Shown here piece after piece: positions 20,916 through 32,330 of a stretch of 57,117 nucleotides of DNA (its first letter is position 1; each line of letters opens with the position of its first letter). The notes below the pieces were generated by a model that was not told the DNA's origin, did no database searches, and saw only the letters and a list, made by a program, of their open reading frames with translations. The position numbers and the translations under genes are program-made. Source of the DNA: Tetmemena sp. SeJ-2015 (taxonomy: Eukaryota; Ciliophora; Spirotrichea; Sporadotrichida; Oxytrichidae). The stretch covers positions 1 to 57,117 of the forward strand of contig JAJKFJ010022877.1 in assembly GCA_027382625.1 (NCBI GenBank), given 5' to 3'.

Positions 20916-22109
20916 TCACATGTTCATATTCTATTGAATAGAAGCAGGCATCTGAGGCCGCCCTTGGTGATCCAATATCCCATCGTCATGAAGCTGAAAG
21001 ACTAGCTGCTTGTAATTCATGAGGTCGTCTATTTGCTCTCTCATCAATGCGAACTCATTCTTCATTCTCTGATTGTCATCGAGGTACTTTTGCTTTGTCT
21101 TTCTGCCAAGAGAGCTGCTTTCTTTGACTTCCTCCTGCTAGCCTGGCCTCGACTTCCTCTTGGCCGATTGCTTCATCAGATATGCTGACCTTCCCTTCTA
21201 GACTGAAAAGTTAAGTTTTAAAACGATGCTTACCACTGTAGTTGACAGAGTTTTTGAGTGCCTCGGCAAATTCAGGCTTCATATGAACGATCATATTGTT
21301 CGATTGGTCTAGGCGCTCCCTTCGCTTTTGCTTCGCATCCTATATCATCTAGTTTATGCCTGCGGTGTCTAACGAGAGGAGCACGTCAACTATCCATTTC
21401 TTGTCAAGATGCAGCCAGTCGCACTAATCTGGGAAGTAGCAAAGAAGTGATGGCTTTCCCTCTGCATACTCCAGGAAGTCATCAGCAGTCAATCCTTCAA
21501 TTTGCGGAACAGCCGCAACTATGACATCGGTTCTCCTTAAGAACTGAAAAGTTTATTATGCAAGCTATTTACCTCTTTCTTGCCGTCTAGGATGCTTCTG
21601 AAGAAGTATATGTTTGTGCAATTTATCTTCGGGAGATATGCTCCACAATCCTGAGCGAGGAAATCATAAAGCTCCTTTTTGCTCCCGACTTTCTCTCTCA
21701 GCTGATGGATGTTGACTTGTTGTAACTATTGCATCACACCTGCTAGATAAACTCTAAAGTTGAAATAATTAATAATTAATGTCAAGCGTATATATCACCT
21801 ACCTTTATATGCTTGCTTATGATAGAATAATCATTATACAAACAGAGGTATACTATTTGATATTAAAATTATTACTCTATATAATATTAAGTTTTACCTG
21901 AATAGTTTCACCATCTGGCACAAATGGAAAACTCTAGAGGATATTCGCAAGCTCGATAGACTGATCTCAGACACTTTTTCGGCTGATCCGGCATTGATGA
22001 CTCTGCTCATTAACTGAATCAGGATGAGTAAGACCCAGAGGATGAACTTGGCCAAGAAGATGAGGTCGACAACTGGAGCTTCATTTGCACTCCAGTGATT
22101 TCGATACAT
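20916..22109 (-). CDS. Transposon-associated protein of unknown function, four exons
   Basis: Not recognised. Four exons join in frame through GT-AG introns at 21754-21897 (144 nt), 21544-21572 (29 nt) and 21203-21233 (31 nt). This gives 330 codons from ATG at 22109 to TGA at 20916. The first exon has a hydrophobic stretch (DLIFLAKFILWVLLILIQLM), possibly a membrane segment. The middle includes ELYDFLAQDCGAYLPKINC and FLEYAEGKPSLLCYFPDQCD. The C-terminus is basic (KQSAKRKSRPGQQ) then coiled-coil-like (NQRMKNEFALMREQIDDLMN). Exon 1 overlaps the upstream region of the transposase on the other strand, so that exon is less certain than the rest. Splicing that keeps phase at three junctions argues for a real gene. 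Confidence 0.7.
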
Positions 22110-23525
22110 CTGCAATCCTCCGAGAGAATTCTGCCATCAACCATAACTTGGCCTCAGTTGCTAGAGGCAGAAGCTGCTGTACTTAAGCAACTGTCCGACA
22201 AGCAATACCCGATGGTCATCTTGGACTCAAAGAAGAATTCCAAGGAGCTTGTAGACTGTGGCTTCATAGAGTCATAGCTTGGCTCCGCGAAGTTCTTAGA
22301 GAGCCTCTCAAAAGCAGTGTATATCCACTGAGGAGTTTAATCAAGAAAACTGGGAGCAAACATAGATGAAGAAGAATCGAGAGCCGCAGCTTCAAGTGAG
22401 GTCAATCGATTACTGAAGGTAGCTAGGAGATAAATACTTTTACGAATTGAGGATATGGGGCAAACTCTGAACTCTGGGAATGGAGAAACGATAAGTCAGA
22501 AAATTAGGGGAAGAAGGCCTAAGCTAAATTCAGACATTGACAGAGTGGCCAGTATCGCAACTACTTTGTACAGAGTAAAGTCTTGCTAAAAAAAAATAAT
22601 AATGGGGCGCCTTAATCTATCCAGGAAATGATTAAAAACAATATTGGAAAGAGACGAGGCTGAAGGTCTGGCCTGCTCTTAATACGCAAAGTTCTCTAAG
22701 CAGCCAAACTTTGCATACTTAGGCGGAGTTGTCTAGAAAGAGATAAAGGAGAAGTGCTCAATTCTCTCAATAAAAATGCTTCAGAGTAAGGTCCGAGATA
22801 CTTTGGGTGCTTCTATTCCTCTCTCTGTTCTGAGGAGAGTGGCAAAAGAGCGTCTTAAGCTGAGTTATAAGAAAATATATTCGATCGCTCAGAGGACTAA
22901 TTGTGAGGAGGCTGTCATTGGGCGTCACCTAGCAGCAGTTGAGTTCATAAATATCCTCAGAGAAGGAAAATAAATTATCAACATAGATGAAAGCAGCATC
23001 AATGTGATAAATGATTCGAAGAGATCCTGGTCTTACAAGGGGCAAAAGTACTACAGCGACAAGTCTCAGAGGCTTTACTAGGTCAATATAATCGCAGGAG
23101 TATCGAGCGACGGTCGAGTCTTCTTCTAGCTCTCTCGAGGTCCTAACAACAGCAAGACAGTATACTGCTTCCTCCTTAAGTTGTCTCAGCTCTTAGATAA
23201 AGCTGAGGAAGGTTGGAGGACAAAGACCTTCTTCATGCTCGACAATGCAACATATCACAGAAGTCAGTTCCTCACGCGGAAGCTCAGGCTTTTACAAGCA
23301 AGCATACTCTACTTGGGGCCTTACCATTTTGAAATGGCTCCGGTAGAGAAGTTTTTTGCCTTCATCAAGAGGAAAATCGGAGCCTACGCTGGCAACCTCA
23401 AAGCAGAGGATGCTATTGCCTACTACTCTAATGAGCTACTTAAGTTGGACTTTGGTTGGATTGCTGACTCTTTCGATGAAGCCCTCTGCAAGGCACTAAA
23501 GTATTTAAGCTTCTAAAGCATATGA
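21970..23525 (+). pseudogene. Tc1/mariner-type DD34E transposase, with in-frame TGA codons
   Basis: DDE-superfamily transposase. The catalytic triad is clear: first Asp in INIDESSINVI, second in TFFMLDNATYHRS, and the Glu in EMAPVEKFFAFIKRKIG. There are 34 residues between second Asp and Glu (DD34E) and about 84 between the first two. The catalytic ORF runs 22631-23525 and stays open with TAR=Gln. Upstream in the same frame are an acidic segment, KIRGRRPKLNSDID (linker between helix-turn-helix parts in relatives) and two TGA codons near 22328 and 22628. A GT-AG intron around the latter was considered but does not keep the frame. The copy is therefore probably decayed at its N-terminus, although the catalytic domain is intact. 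Confidence 0.85.
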
Positions 23526-23860
23526 GTATGAGAAATGACTTTGCTCTGCATAATATCAGCAGCCCTCCTTATAAAGCAATCCTATTCAAATTGTTCATCC
23601 AGGACTCATCTAGGGCGAAAACCTTAAGAGTGAAAATCCCCATGCCCTAAAGTAACATCCTGTCTACGATTCGCAGCTTTTCATAGATGGAGAATAAGAA
23701 GAAATTTTTCATCTAGAATGAACTATGAATTCACAAATTAGGCTTTAAAAGTTGGGAGTAAATTTGCTGCATGTTGTTGCAGCATTTTTACTCCCAATAT
23801 TCAACATAACAAAAATAACCCCAAAACCTAAAATCAAGAACTTTCAGTCAATATAAGATC

Positions 23861-24880
23861 ATGGAATCAGAAAGACTAAAATATGTATGCCCACACTGCG
23901 GCTAAAGCTTTGAGAAGTCAAGCTCCAGGAGGTCTCACTGGAGTCGAGACCCAATCTGTCATCGGGTACATTAGGTTTGGGTCCTCGAGAACACACATAA
24001 GCAGCTTATTTGCTTCTCGTGCGAGAATATATTCACTAAAGTACAGAACTGCAAGAGACACAAGAAAGAGTGCAAACAGGGAGGCACAGCTGAGAACCCT
24101 AGGATGAACAAGCAGCTTAGTTAGAGAATGATGGTGAAGACAGACTTCGAAAGATTAGAGAAGGCAAAGTGAGAGGCCTTCGGAGCTCAAGGCATGCTGA
24201 AATGCCCTTCATATCTCTACGATGTCAGCCAAGCCTACGCCAACCCCAAGCTTCGCTCCTACATTTTGAGCGCGCTCTCGGCTCGTTCTCCTTTGAGATT
24301 GAGAGCAGATGTGAAAAACGATCATTTCTGGGAGAACTTGATGAAGATAGTGTCATCGGACTATTAAATGCTATTCCAAGTCATAGTGATAGACCCAGCT
24401 TGGTAGACCCGCAATGCCCTCCCGTATGAATATCTCTCTAAAGCTGCGATAAGGGCAATTCCAATATCGAGCTTATCTTACAGTGGACTCATATTCTACT
24501 GGGTGCTCCCCAAGTATGAGGAATTCGGCTAGCAAGTTTTTGAGGAGAGCGGCTGGAAGCTTGAGAAAACATTGAGATGGGTCAAGATCACGTCTCGGGG
24601 TGATCTCATCAACTCGAAGCAGGCCTAGTATTCAGAGGAGCATTACTTGATAGGCTCCAAGGGCTCAGTTGATAAATAGGTTCTTGAAAACCTGCCTTCA
24701 GAAATCTACTCTCAAGTGAGGAGCCATTCTGAGAAGCCCGAGGAGCTCTGGGAATGGATTGACAAGTACTGCTCGGGATCACTCAGGTTGGAGATATTCG
24801 CCCGCCTTCATGCCGTGAGAAAGTTTACAGTGCATGTGGCCCTTGAGTTGGAAGTGGATCCAACTTTGAAGATTGAATGA
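23861..24880 (+). pseudogene. Zinc-finger plus MT-A70 adenine methyltransferase, split by one TGA
   Basis: The N-terminus has two Cys/His fingers (YVCPHCGQSFEKSSSRRSHW and CFSCENIFTKVQNCKRHKKE). The C-terminal domain is MT-A70 (METTL3/METTL14/MTA1 superfamily, N6-adenine methylation of RNA or DNA). Marks are VIDPAW (catalytic DPPW motif, one Pro to Ala), LRWVKITSRGD, EHYLIGSKGSVD, RSHSEKPEELWEWIDKYC and RLEIFARLHAVRKF. Total 340 codons including the stop; the single in-frame TGA at 24170-24172 sits between the two domains. Everything after it is intact to TGA at 24878. So it may be a nonsense mutation in this copy, two separate proteins, or a stop removed in other copies. No IES found. It lies 335 bp downstream of the transposase on the same strand. 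Confidence 0.85.
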
Positions 24881-24889
24881 GATGAGCAT

Positions 24890-25345
24890 GCAGGACAGGT
24901 ATTAGCTTAATATAATTAGTAAAAATTAGAAATTCAAACTTAAATTCATGTTCATGCATAATATTATTTTCGCAATCTCCTCATTGCATTATTTTAAAAT
25001 CTTCTTTTTTTGTGTCCTGCAAAGCCTTGGGCTACCTTATATAAGCAACATTTTAAAAAACTCTGTACAGTCTATGAAGATGCATTATAATTTAACTTCT
25101 ACTTCAAATTTTTATCTTTATCATAATTTTGAAAATATTAATAAATTAAAAATTTATAGTAATTTTAATTGGAGAGTTACTGAAATATAAAAAGTATTAT
25201 GCAAAATTCAATTGAGGGCTAATCTATTTTTTTATCAAATAAAATTAATAAATTTTCTATAAAATAACAAATTGCTAGCTTTAATACATATTATAATTAA
25301 ATTTTATTTTGTAGCACTTAAATTAAAATAATCTAGGAATAATTC
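24890..25345. other. AT-rich spacer
   Basis: Separates the transposon from the BCAS3-like gene. It contains a TGTACAG motif near 25065. The 80-codon ORF at 24948 has no coding features. Confidence 0.5.
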
Positions 25346-28300
25346 TCAAAAACTCTTTGGTTGGCTGGGAATAATTGATATTAGAGTTAAGGTTTTGATT
25401 AAATTAAAATTAAGCTACATGTGAGGATAGAAGCTAGTAGTTTCAATCTGCGAGAGCCACTCATTCTTATTTGCAATCTTTTTCTGAGTTTTATTCTACT
25501 TCTAGGTTTAAGGAAGGCAGGAAATTATTTTTTGATTGAGAGACTCTTTCTCTATTTTCATAAAGGAGGAAGTTGCGATATTAAGTTGGAAATTTTCAAT
25601 GATATTGAGAGCAAACTTCTTCTTGTCCTTATCTTTGTTTGACTTATCAGAACTCTTAGAACTGCTGAAGGCTTCATCTTCATCTGAGTCTATGTATTGC
25701 TACACTTAGGCATCGCTCTCAACTGCTTGTGTACTATCTTATTTCATACTGGAGCTCATCAAATCAATAAAGAAATTATGGCCATTAAAAAATTTGTGTC
25801 TTAAAATCAATGACATAGAACTCATTTTTACTAGTGAAGGCAAGCACTCTAAAGTTTCCAAGGGCACCTTCCTCTTATAGTCCTGCTCTTTTTGCAACCA
25901 AACTGACTACTCTCATCTCCCCCTGCTAAATGATACTCTTATACTTGAATCTAGTCTTCGCTGTAAGCATATGCACTTTTGAGTGATAAATATCCTCCTA
26001 GTTCCCTTTCAGAATTGGAGTCTCATTTAACTTTTGAGGAACTCTTAGATTATAATCACTCATTATGAAATCTAAATATAGATTGAAGATATGCGAAGTA
26101 CCGTTTGAAGAATTGATGACTAATATTTATTCTTGATCAGCGGCTGAGCCAGAAGCTTCATTGACAAACTAAACATCAGTGACTGAGGCAGTTGTGTAGC
26201 CTCTGAAGAGCGAGTAACGGAGTCTGACTCTTTCGTGGTGGCAGTTGGAGGAGCAGCCTGAAAATCTTTGGTTAAGTTGAGGGAGTATCTCATAAATGTA
26301 GAAGTATTGGGAGTTCTCGTTACCAAGGAGAAGATATCTTCCGGAGGGAGAAAATCTTACCAAAGATATGTTCTTGAAGAAGGGAGGCTGAATCTCAATG
26401 AAGAGGCGCGAGTTTTGCAGGTCTCTCACTCTTACTGAAATCACGTTTTCCTTAGCGATTGTGGCCTTTTATTGGAGGGGCTTGAGGGATGGGTCATCTT
26501 GGACTTAGTCAGAGTTGACTCGGGATCGTCTTTAACTCAAGAGATCAGCTCCTAGTAAGTTTATCCCTGTGTTAGAATTATTGTAACGTTATAATTAGCA
26601 ATAAATTTCATAAGATGTTTTGAAGTAAAAGTACTGAGCTATTTGAGACTTATAAGTTTATCTTAAAAATACTTTTTATGGATGAGACAAGTTGTAAATA
26701 TTTTTCTTATTTAAGTATAGATTTTTTAAGTGATCATGATTAGAATTTATGATTTTTTATTTATTTTCGACTATAGTATCTGCTCCCAAGCCTAATCTAG
26801 AAGCTTGGATAGCTGAATTTTAAGATCTGCTGGTTATGTTATTTTAATTTCTCGTGGAATTTATTCCAGCGGCTTGTGAGATTAAAAAGAATAATTTTTT
26901 GTTTGCAGTCGCAAAAATTAGACTTTGAAAGTTGTTAGTGAGATAATTTTTAGAGCTGATATGTGTCAATAAGAGCAGCCCTTTACACGTTCATGAGGTT
27001 AACCATTTTATTTATAGACGCTTGCCCGAACTATATAAGCTGCTTAGCTGCCTCCTTAGTAAGGAAATAGTTTCCGAGCAAGGACTAGTCTACATTTTTA
27101 TTTAGTTCCTCTATCAGATTAGTCTCATTATAGATAAAATAAATAATATTATAAGTAATAATTTCATTCCTCAATAAATCATTAATTGTGCAATAATCTC
27201 GTTGTAAACGTATGCGTATAAGTTATGACTCATATCAAAATCTTGAAAGAATGCAGCTGCCATTATATTTATAAATACTAAAATATATTTAAATTAATAA
27301 AATAAGTTGTAATTTGAATGTTGCCATAAGTTACTGTTCTTATAAAAATAAGTATTTCTTGGCCAATACTAATAGTTCCTGACAGAGATTTCTTGGGACT
27401 GAAGTTGTATGTTTTGAGGCTGATTTCTTGTTCTAGAGTGGATATGTTGAATATTTTGAGTAGTCCTTCCTGGAGGAGGACAAGGAGTTGATTGGAATGG
27501 CTTTCCAGTCTGGTTTGAAACTTGACGACTGAGCTGTTGAATCGGAAGATGTGGAGAGTGCGGTCGCACTTCAGTGAGAAGATCTTCAACGCAGTTGGGT
27601 TCTAAACTGTAGTATACCCCACCAAGGGAGTTAGATCATCATACACTCCCTCCTCCTCTCGCTCGTTGAATAGCTAGTCATCAGAATCTTAATCAATATA
27701 CAAAAAATGTTGCTTGAAATTTACATTCACTTTATTATTAAAATTATATTTATAATTAGATGTCTTATTTTAAATCAATTTTATATAACCTTAAAAATAA
27801 AAATAAAGAATTTTGAATAATACTTACTTCTTAATAGGATTTGCAAATAAAAAAATGATTCATGAATATATTTTATTTTATAAAAAATGTTTTATCCTAA
27901 AATTTAAGAGTAAGCTTATTTAATTAAATTAATAAAAAAGTGACCTACAAAAAGAAAATTATTTAATAAGAATCCAAAAATAGAATATGAGATTACATTT
28001 ATTTGAATATATTGATACTTTAAATATAGAGTAAATTGAATCTGCTCTGTGTTTGGTGAGATTCCTTGAATTGAAGGTTGACGTAATTTAATCTGAATCA
28101 TCAGACTTCATTTCTTCATTCACTTCAAATTTCATACCTATAATTGAAAAAAGGATAACTATTAAATTATGGTGATATGGTTTTGGAGTGTGAGTGACAT
28201 TTAAATAATCAATCTGATCTACCCCATCCTCTTTCTTTCTGTAAATACACTCCACCTCCATTGACCCTCCTTACAGCGACTATAGACTAAATTATTTTAC

Positions 28301-28776
28301 AGAAATTAATAAGTTAAACTTATACATAATCAATGATAAATAACAAAATGTATATCAAGAGAGCAATCATTATTTAATAACTATCTTTAAATATGCCATT
28401 TAATTTGTGCAATACTATCTAATGAGCCATATCTCGAAGGCAATATCAGTTGATAGGATGAGGCAGTTCATATTTAGTTTGGTTGAATTTGAAGTTTCTA
28501 TTTTTGATGCACTGTGGAAATTTGATGATGCAACTCCTGCTCCGTTTGAAAGAAGCCCTCCAAGATTTTAATCCTCCAAAATTAATTTAAGTGATTCTTG
28601 TTATTCCTCTGGCACCAGCCTCACCAGCTCGCTGAAAGGGATCTGAATGAACTTTGAAAATCTAACTGGCTCATAAAAATATAAAGCTGTGGGCCGACGT
28701 CTATAGTGGCCTCTTTGATTCTAGTCATCATGGACAGCAACTGCTCAGGCATGTACTGAGAGAGGTAAGAACTCAT
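25346..28776 (-). CDS. BCAS3-like WD40 protein, several IESs
   Basis: Matches BCAS3/PHAF-type WD40 proteins, which bind phosphoinositides at phagophores and the cytoskeleton in animals and plants. From N to C: MSSYLSQYMPEQLLSMMTRI (start 28776), MEVECIYRKKEDGVDQIDYL, ALKIFSLKCDRTLHIFRFNS, LLKIFNISTLEQEISLKTYN and GTISIGQ. Then come NISLVRFSPSGRYLLLGNEN, RYSLFRGYTTASVTDV, NSSNGTSHIFNLY and the BCAS3 C-domain signature EWLSQIETTSFYPHM near 25440. MDSs at about 27600-27690, 27370-27600, 26960-27150, 26120-26580 and 25400-26060 are separated by AT-rich inserts whose pointers I did not map. The frame changes near 28660, where the first segment may hold a small IES or indel. The C-terminus after EWLSQ may be incomplete. 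Confidence 0.75.
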
Positions 28777-28973
28777 TCTCTTCTATTCTTTGTTTTTAAT
28801 TTTATCGCTCGCTAATTAAACCACAATTGAAATAGATTTTACCAATCCATTATAACTTTGTGGTTTATTTAATTTAAATCACTCCAAAGAGAGAGACACG
28901 ATTCAAAATGTTGAATAAATATTTTCTCTGTCTCTGAAAAATCTCATCCATAATCCATATTCAGCGAAAATAA

Positions 28974-29864
28974 ATGAAATCTATATTTATTACACAAAAT
29001 GAAAGTGATTTAGTTGAACTAGACAAAGACTTTGTCGGGGGCTTTTCAAGACTTGAACTATGAGAAGCTAGAAATCGCTGTGAACCTAAATCAGAAACCA
29101 TAGATGCAAGTGTATGAGACACTTGACTTCTTGAACGTGCAAACACTTCTACAGCTCAATAATTCTAACCTATGTATCAACTTCATCTAAAAAAATATTT
29201 TTATATTTCAGCTATGCGGATGGACAAACTCAGTTGGTTGTGAGTCTGTAAGGACCAGATGAATCTAAAGTTGGCTCTAAGCAGTATGCAGACAGAGGAT
29301 TTATTGAACTCAACTTCAAAGATCTTACTTCCATGGAAGCTTCTCTCGCCTATAACTCTCCATAGGAAATTGAAGTCTTGCGGTCTGACCTTCGCTCTCT
29401 CCTCGAGCAAGTCATAAAACTAAATGACTACCCAAAGAGCATCTTCTCCTTCCAAATTTATTATAATTTTTGTTGCCAAGGACGAAACCAAGGGCATTCA
29501 ACTATTCTCCGCTTGCTTTAACGGGCTAATGAGTTTGCTTCACTAAGCAGGAATCTAGCTTAAAGCAGTCCCAGCAGCTTTAACTTTAGGCATTAGGGAA
29601 GTAAAGGCTTAAAAAGGAGGCTAGATTTAAATCATAGAGCAAGTTCATCAAGAGAAGAACCTTTTGTAAAGCCTTGAGGATGGTTCTCTGTGCTTGCTAG
29701 ACTTTTTAGTTGAGGGCTAATAAGATGTTCTCTATCTCAAGACTCATGGGTCTTCTAAAAACATGGCTTTGCTTTTCAGTGCTAGTGAACTCACTTAAAA
29801 GCTTGAAGAAATCTTCCAGCACACTCAAAAATAACTTCACTCCCAGTTCCTTAATTAAAATTGA
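28974..29864 (+). CDS. RNase PH-like exosome subunit (Rrp46/EXOSC5-like)
   Basis: RNase PH-fold protein of the exosome ring. Signature segments: YADGQTQLVVSLQGPDESKV (the ADG-T-V-GP pattern near the start of the fold), ELNFKDLTSMEASLAYNSPQ, and in the second half SACFNGLMSLLHQAGIQL with PAALTLGIREV. The end is LVEGQQDVLYLKTHGSSKN and TGA at 29862-29864. In the ring these folds are usually catalytically dead in eukaryotes. Frame changes near 29045, 29195 and 29460 imply IESs or introns; a GT-AG insert at about 29172-29211 fits one of them. The N-terminal start (28974) is the first ATG but the first 70 residues are uncertain. Assignment to Rrp46 rather than another PH-type subunit is tentative. 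Confidence 0.7.
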
Positions 29865-30090
29865 TTTAATCATCGCCTTTAAATTTCATTAAAGCAAGGA
29901 GTTAGTAGATGATAATTTAGAAAACTGTTGTTGCAATTAAAATAAATGTCCTAACTTAGAAGATAATCCATCAGTCCGCTTGTTTCCAGACTTTCTCGAA
30001 ATGTATTTTCAATAATAAATATTTGCTCAAACTATTTAGAATGACTCTAGTCTATTAGCATAAACAACTACAACTATATTGAGAGGCGAG

Positions 30091-30488
30091 ATGTCTTAAA
30101 GCCAAGTGTTTGCTAACTATGACAAAGAGGAATCTTAGTAATTTGATATTATTTTTTTAATCAGGATACCTACTGGATAATTTTAAAGAAAGAAAATTCA
30201 TGGGAACTAAATCTCAGATAGAGTCTTTGCAGCTTAATCTAGCCAACAAATCAAGACAATCTATATAATAAACTACTACCTAAGTACCTAATAATCTAGA
30301 CTTCATGAAAACCATGGACTAGCTTCTCACAGACAGGATTCACAGAAAATCACAACCTAAAGAGTTTAATTTTTATAGTTTATGATTACACATTCAAAGT
30401 AAAAAAAGCCGCAAAACAATTCAATAAGCCCTTTTAGAAACAGAAACGCTTCAATGCAGACTAAATTAACATCATAGAGTTATCTTGA
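30091..30488 (+). CDS. Small hypothetical protein
   Basis: Not recognised. It begins MSQSQVFANYDKEES, then after an AT-rich insert (about 30135-30165, which could be an intron) continues NFKERKFMGTKSQIESLQLN and FMKTMDQLLTDRIHRKSQPK. After another short break comes FKVKKAAKQFNKPFQKQKRF, ending at TGA 30486-30488. The product is small and basic with a lysine-rich C-terminus, like many nucleolar or spliceosomal accessory proteins, but no family can be named. It converges on the minus-strand gene that ends at 30528, leaving about 40 bp between stops. Confidence 0.6.
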
Positions 30489-30527
30489 GAAGGAAACCAA
30501 AAATTACTCTATCTATTTATGGTCATA

Positions 30528-31555
30528 TCATTATATTATCAAGAACTGATTAATTGAAGTAGATTGTTTATGGTTAATTGAGCGAAGATTTTACATGAAT
30601 GCTGCCTCATCTCTTTCTAGTTTGTAAATTCTCTCTTCTATTCTAATTTCAATCTGACTTGAATTTTTGTACATGAAGAAACTATTTTTTGCATTCTTTT
30701 TATCTTCACCTACTGGATTCTCGATATCAATTTCGAATACCTACTCTTTCATTTTCATCACTAAGAAAATCTCATAACATATAACATGAATAGCATTTGA
30801 TATATGTTATCTCAGATTTTTCGATTTCATTTTCGACTATACTTCTACACTTCAAAGCCAAAGTGAAAGCATCCTGTACATGCACATCTTCAAAACACAT
30901 CAAGTATTGAGTTTGAGTAGTTTCAGTTATCTTCTTGCCCAAATAGCTCTTCTCAACATTAGATATCTTCTGACTGATCCTCACCTTCATTTTGAAATTA
31001 GGCAGTGAATTCATGTCCATCAACTCAATGTCAAACTCTCTAATAAAAATTAAATGACAAAATTTTTAATCTATCTTCAAGGATAGGTAATGAATTGACT
31101 GTGGACGATTCTAAGAGACCTTTAAAAATTCCTTTAGAGCACTGATAAGTGAAGACAAGGTCCTTTTCAACTTAATTAGGAAGCAAATCAGTAGCAGTGG
31201 ATCCATATTTATTTCCATAGCCCAGAAACTTTGCCAGATATGCTGGCTTATTCAAGCGCAAATAGTCTGAATAGCCTGTTGGATCGTCTGTTTCAAGACT
31301 TATAAAATCTACATACAGCAAACTTCCCTCGAGCAGTTAATTTATCAGCTGCTGCTAGTTTTTACCTCTGCTCTATTGATCCAATTAATAACTAAGCAAT
31401 ATATAATCCAGAGCACTGGTATTTAGTGGTGGCACACCTTGGGCATTTAATTTCAAGTTCGCAGTTTAGTAATTGGACTAGACTTAACTCTGCACGTCAA
31501 GCAAGTTTTAGAAGTCTAGAAGCTCAAAGACAAGTACTGTTTCCACTCCTTTCAT
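30528..31555 (-). CDS. Hypothetical protein, IES-interrupted
   Basis: Not recognised. It starts MKGVETVLVFELLDFQNLLD at 31555 and runs through YSDYLRLNKPAYLAKFLGYG and DLVFTYQCSKGIFKGLLESS. After an AT-rich insert near 31040-31083 it continues FDIELMDMNSLPNFKMKVRI and LMCFEDVHVQDAFTLALKCR. After another insert near 30730-30790 it ends with KNSFFMYKNSSQIEIRIEER and TGA at 30528. Composition is normal and globular, with no signal peptide or membrane segment. Pointers were not mapped. Confidence 0.7.
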
Positions 31556-31821
31556 TTATTTAAAATTAAATTCGAATTCAATTCACTTCTCTATTTCAAT
31601 ACAGTGGTACAAAATGGATGGAGAGGAGTTGAATTATAGCTGAATTAAGTGGTTTGTAAAGGTTATACATCTTTCGTAGTTTTATACTTCTAAACTCATT
31701 ATCTTTGAGAATCAAGTAACTTAACTTCATAGAACAGAGTAAATAAATTGCAACAATTATAATTGCCATTTCTAATAAATTTAAGGAGAGTTTAGGGTAT
31801 TGCTGACGACAGAGTAGTCCT

Positions 31822-32253
31822 TCACCAACCAACTTTTATAAGATGGGGAGTGAAGGAAACTCTGGAGTGTAGTGGCTTGAATGCAACTCCCTTGGAGGGT
31901 TAAGCAGTTGCCAGGCTTTCAAAAGTGCGATCAGCTCCACTAATGAAGCCTTGAAGTTCACTAGATATCGGTTGTTTCCTTACTCCTTCATATATATGCT
32001 CCTATGACATGCCCGAATAAAAGGCAAAGTCATATCTGCTAAATCTCCACAGCTCATCCTTAAAAGTTAAGAAATACACTATTGCAAACGCTCCCAAAAT
32101 ATTCAGAATAGCCCTTCTTCTCTGAGTTAGTACAGTGCATGCTTACTCATCATTTTTGAAGAGTCTAATCTTAGGAAAGTCGCTTTCGGATTCAAAGTGG
32201 AAGTCTAATCTTAAAATAAGATAACTTTGTGGGATTGAAGTGATAAAAACCAT
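31822..32253 (-). CDS. Small single-pass membrane protein
   Basis: Not recognised. One uninterrupted frame from ATG at 32253 to TGA at 31822 (143 aa). After a basic segment (VLTQRRR) there is one hydrophobic helix, AILNILGAFAIVYFLTF, followed by KDELWRFSRYDFAFYSGMSQ and a soluble tail. The direct repeat AAGATTAGACT occurs twice about 40 bp apart in the N-terminal part. I first took it for a pointer, but the frame is open without removal. The frame also stays open upstream of the chosen ATG for about 30 codons. Confidence 0.6.
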
Positions 32254-32330
32254 TAAGGAGCGAGCTAAAGAGTTAGCAGAATTTAGTAGAGAGGCATCGA
32301 GTGCTCAGTTTTGACAGATTGAAATTAAAA

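Larger units (their letters stand above)
20331..25072. mobile_element. DNA transposon island (DD34E transposase, zinc-finger MT-A70 methyltransferase, third gene)
   Basis: Three genes lie together: a four-exon unknown gene (minus), a Tc1/mariner-type transposase (plus) and a zinc-finger MT-A70 protein (plus). All are less AT-rich than the surrounding DNA and carry no recognisable pointer-flanked IESs. The layout recalls the TBE elements of Oxytricha, which encode a transposase and two further proteins, one with zinc fingers. I cannot confirm membership. The boundaries given are the GTAC-containing motifs on each side and are tentative. In-frame TGA codons suggest this copy is not fully functional. 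Confidence 0.65.

Noticed and set aside
23818..23830. AACCCCAAAACC as an internal telomere repeat (C4A4)
   Set aside because: Only one and a half units, between two transposon genes. Too short to call a telomere or element end, although C4A4 occurs at TBE ends.
32165..32225. Direct repeat AAGATTAGACT as an IES pointer
   Set aside because: The sequence between the copies is in frame with both sides and protein-like, so no removal is needed. Removal would also require another frame.
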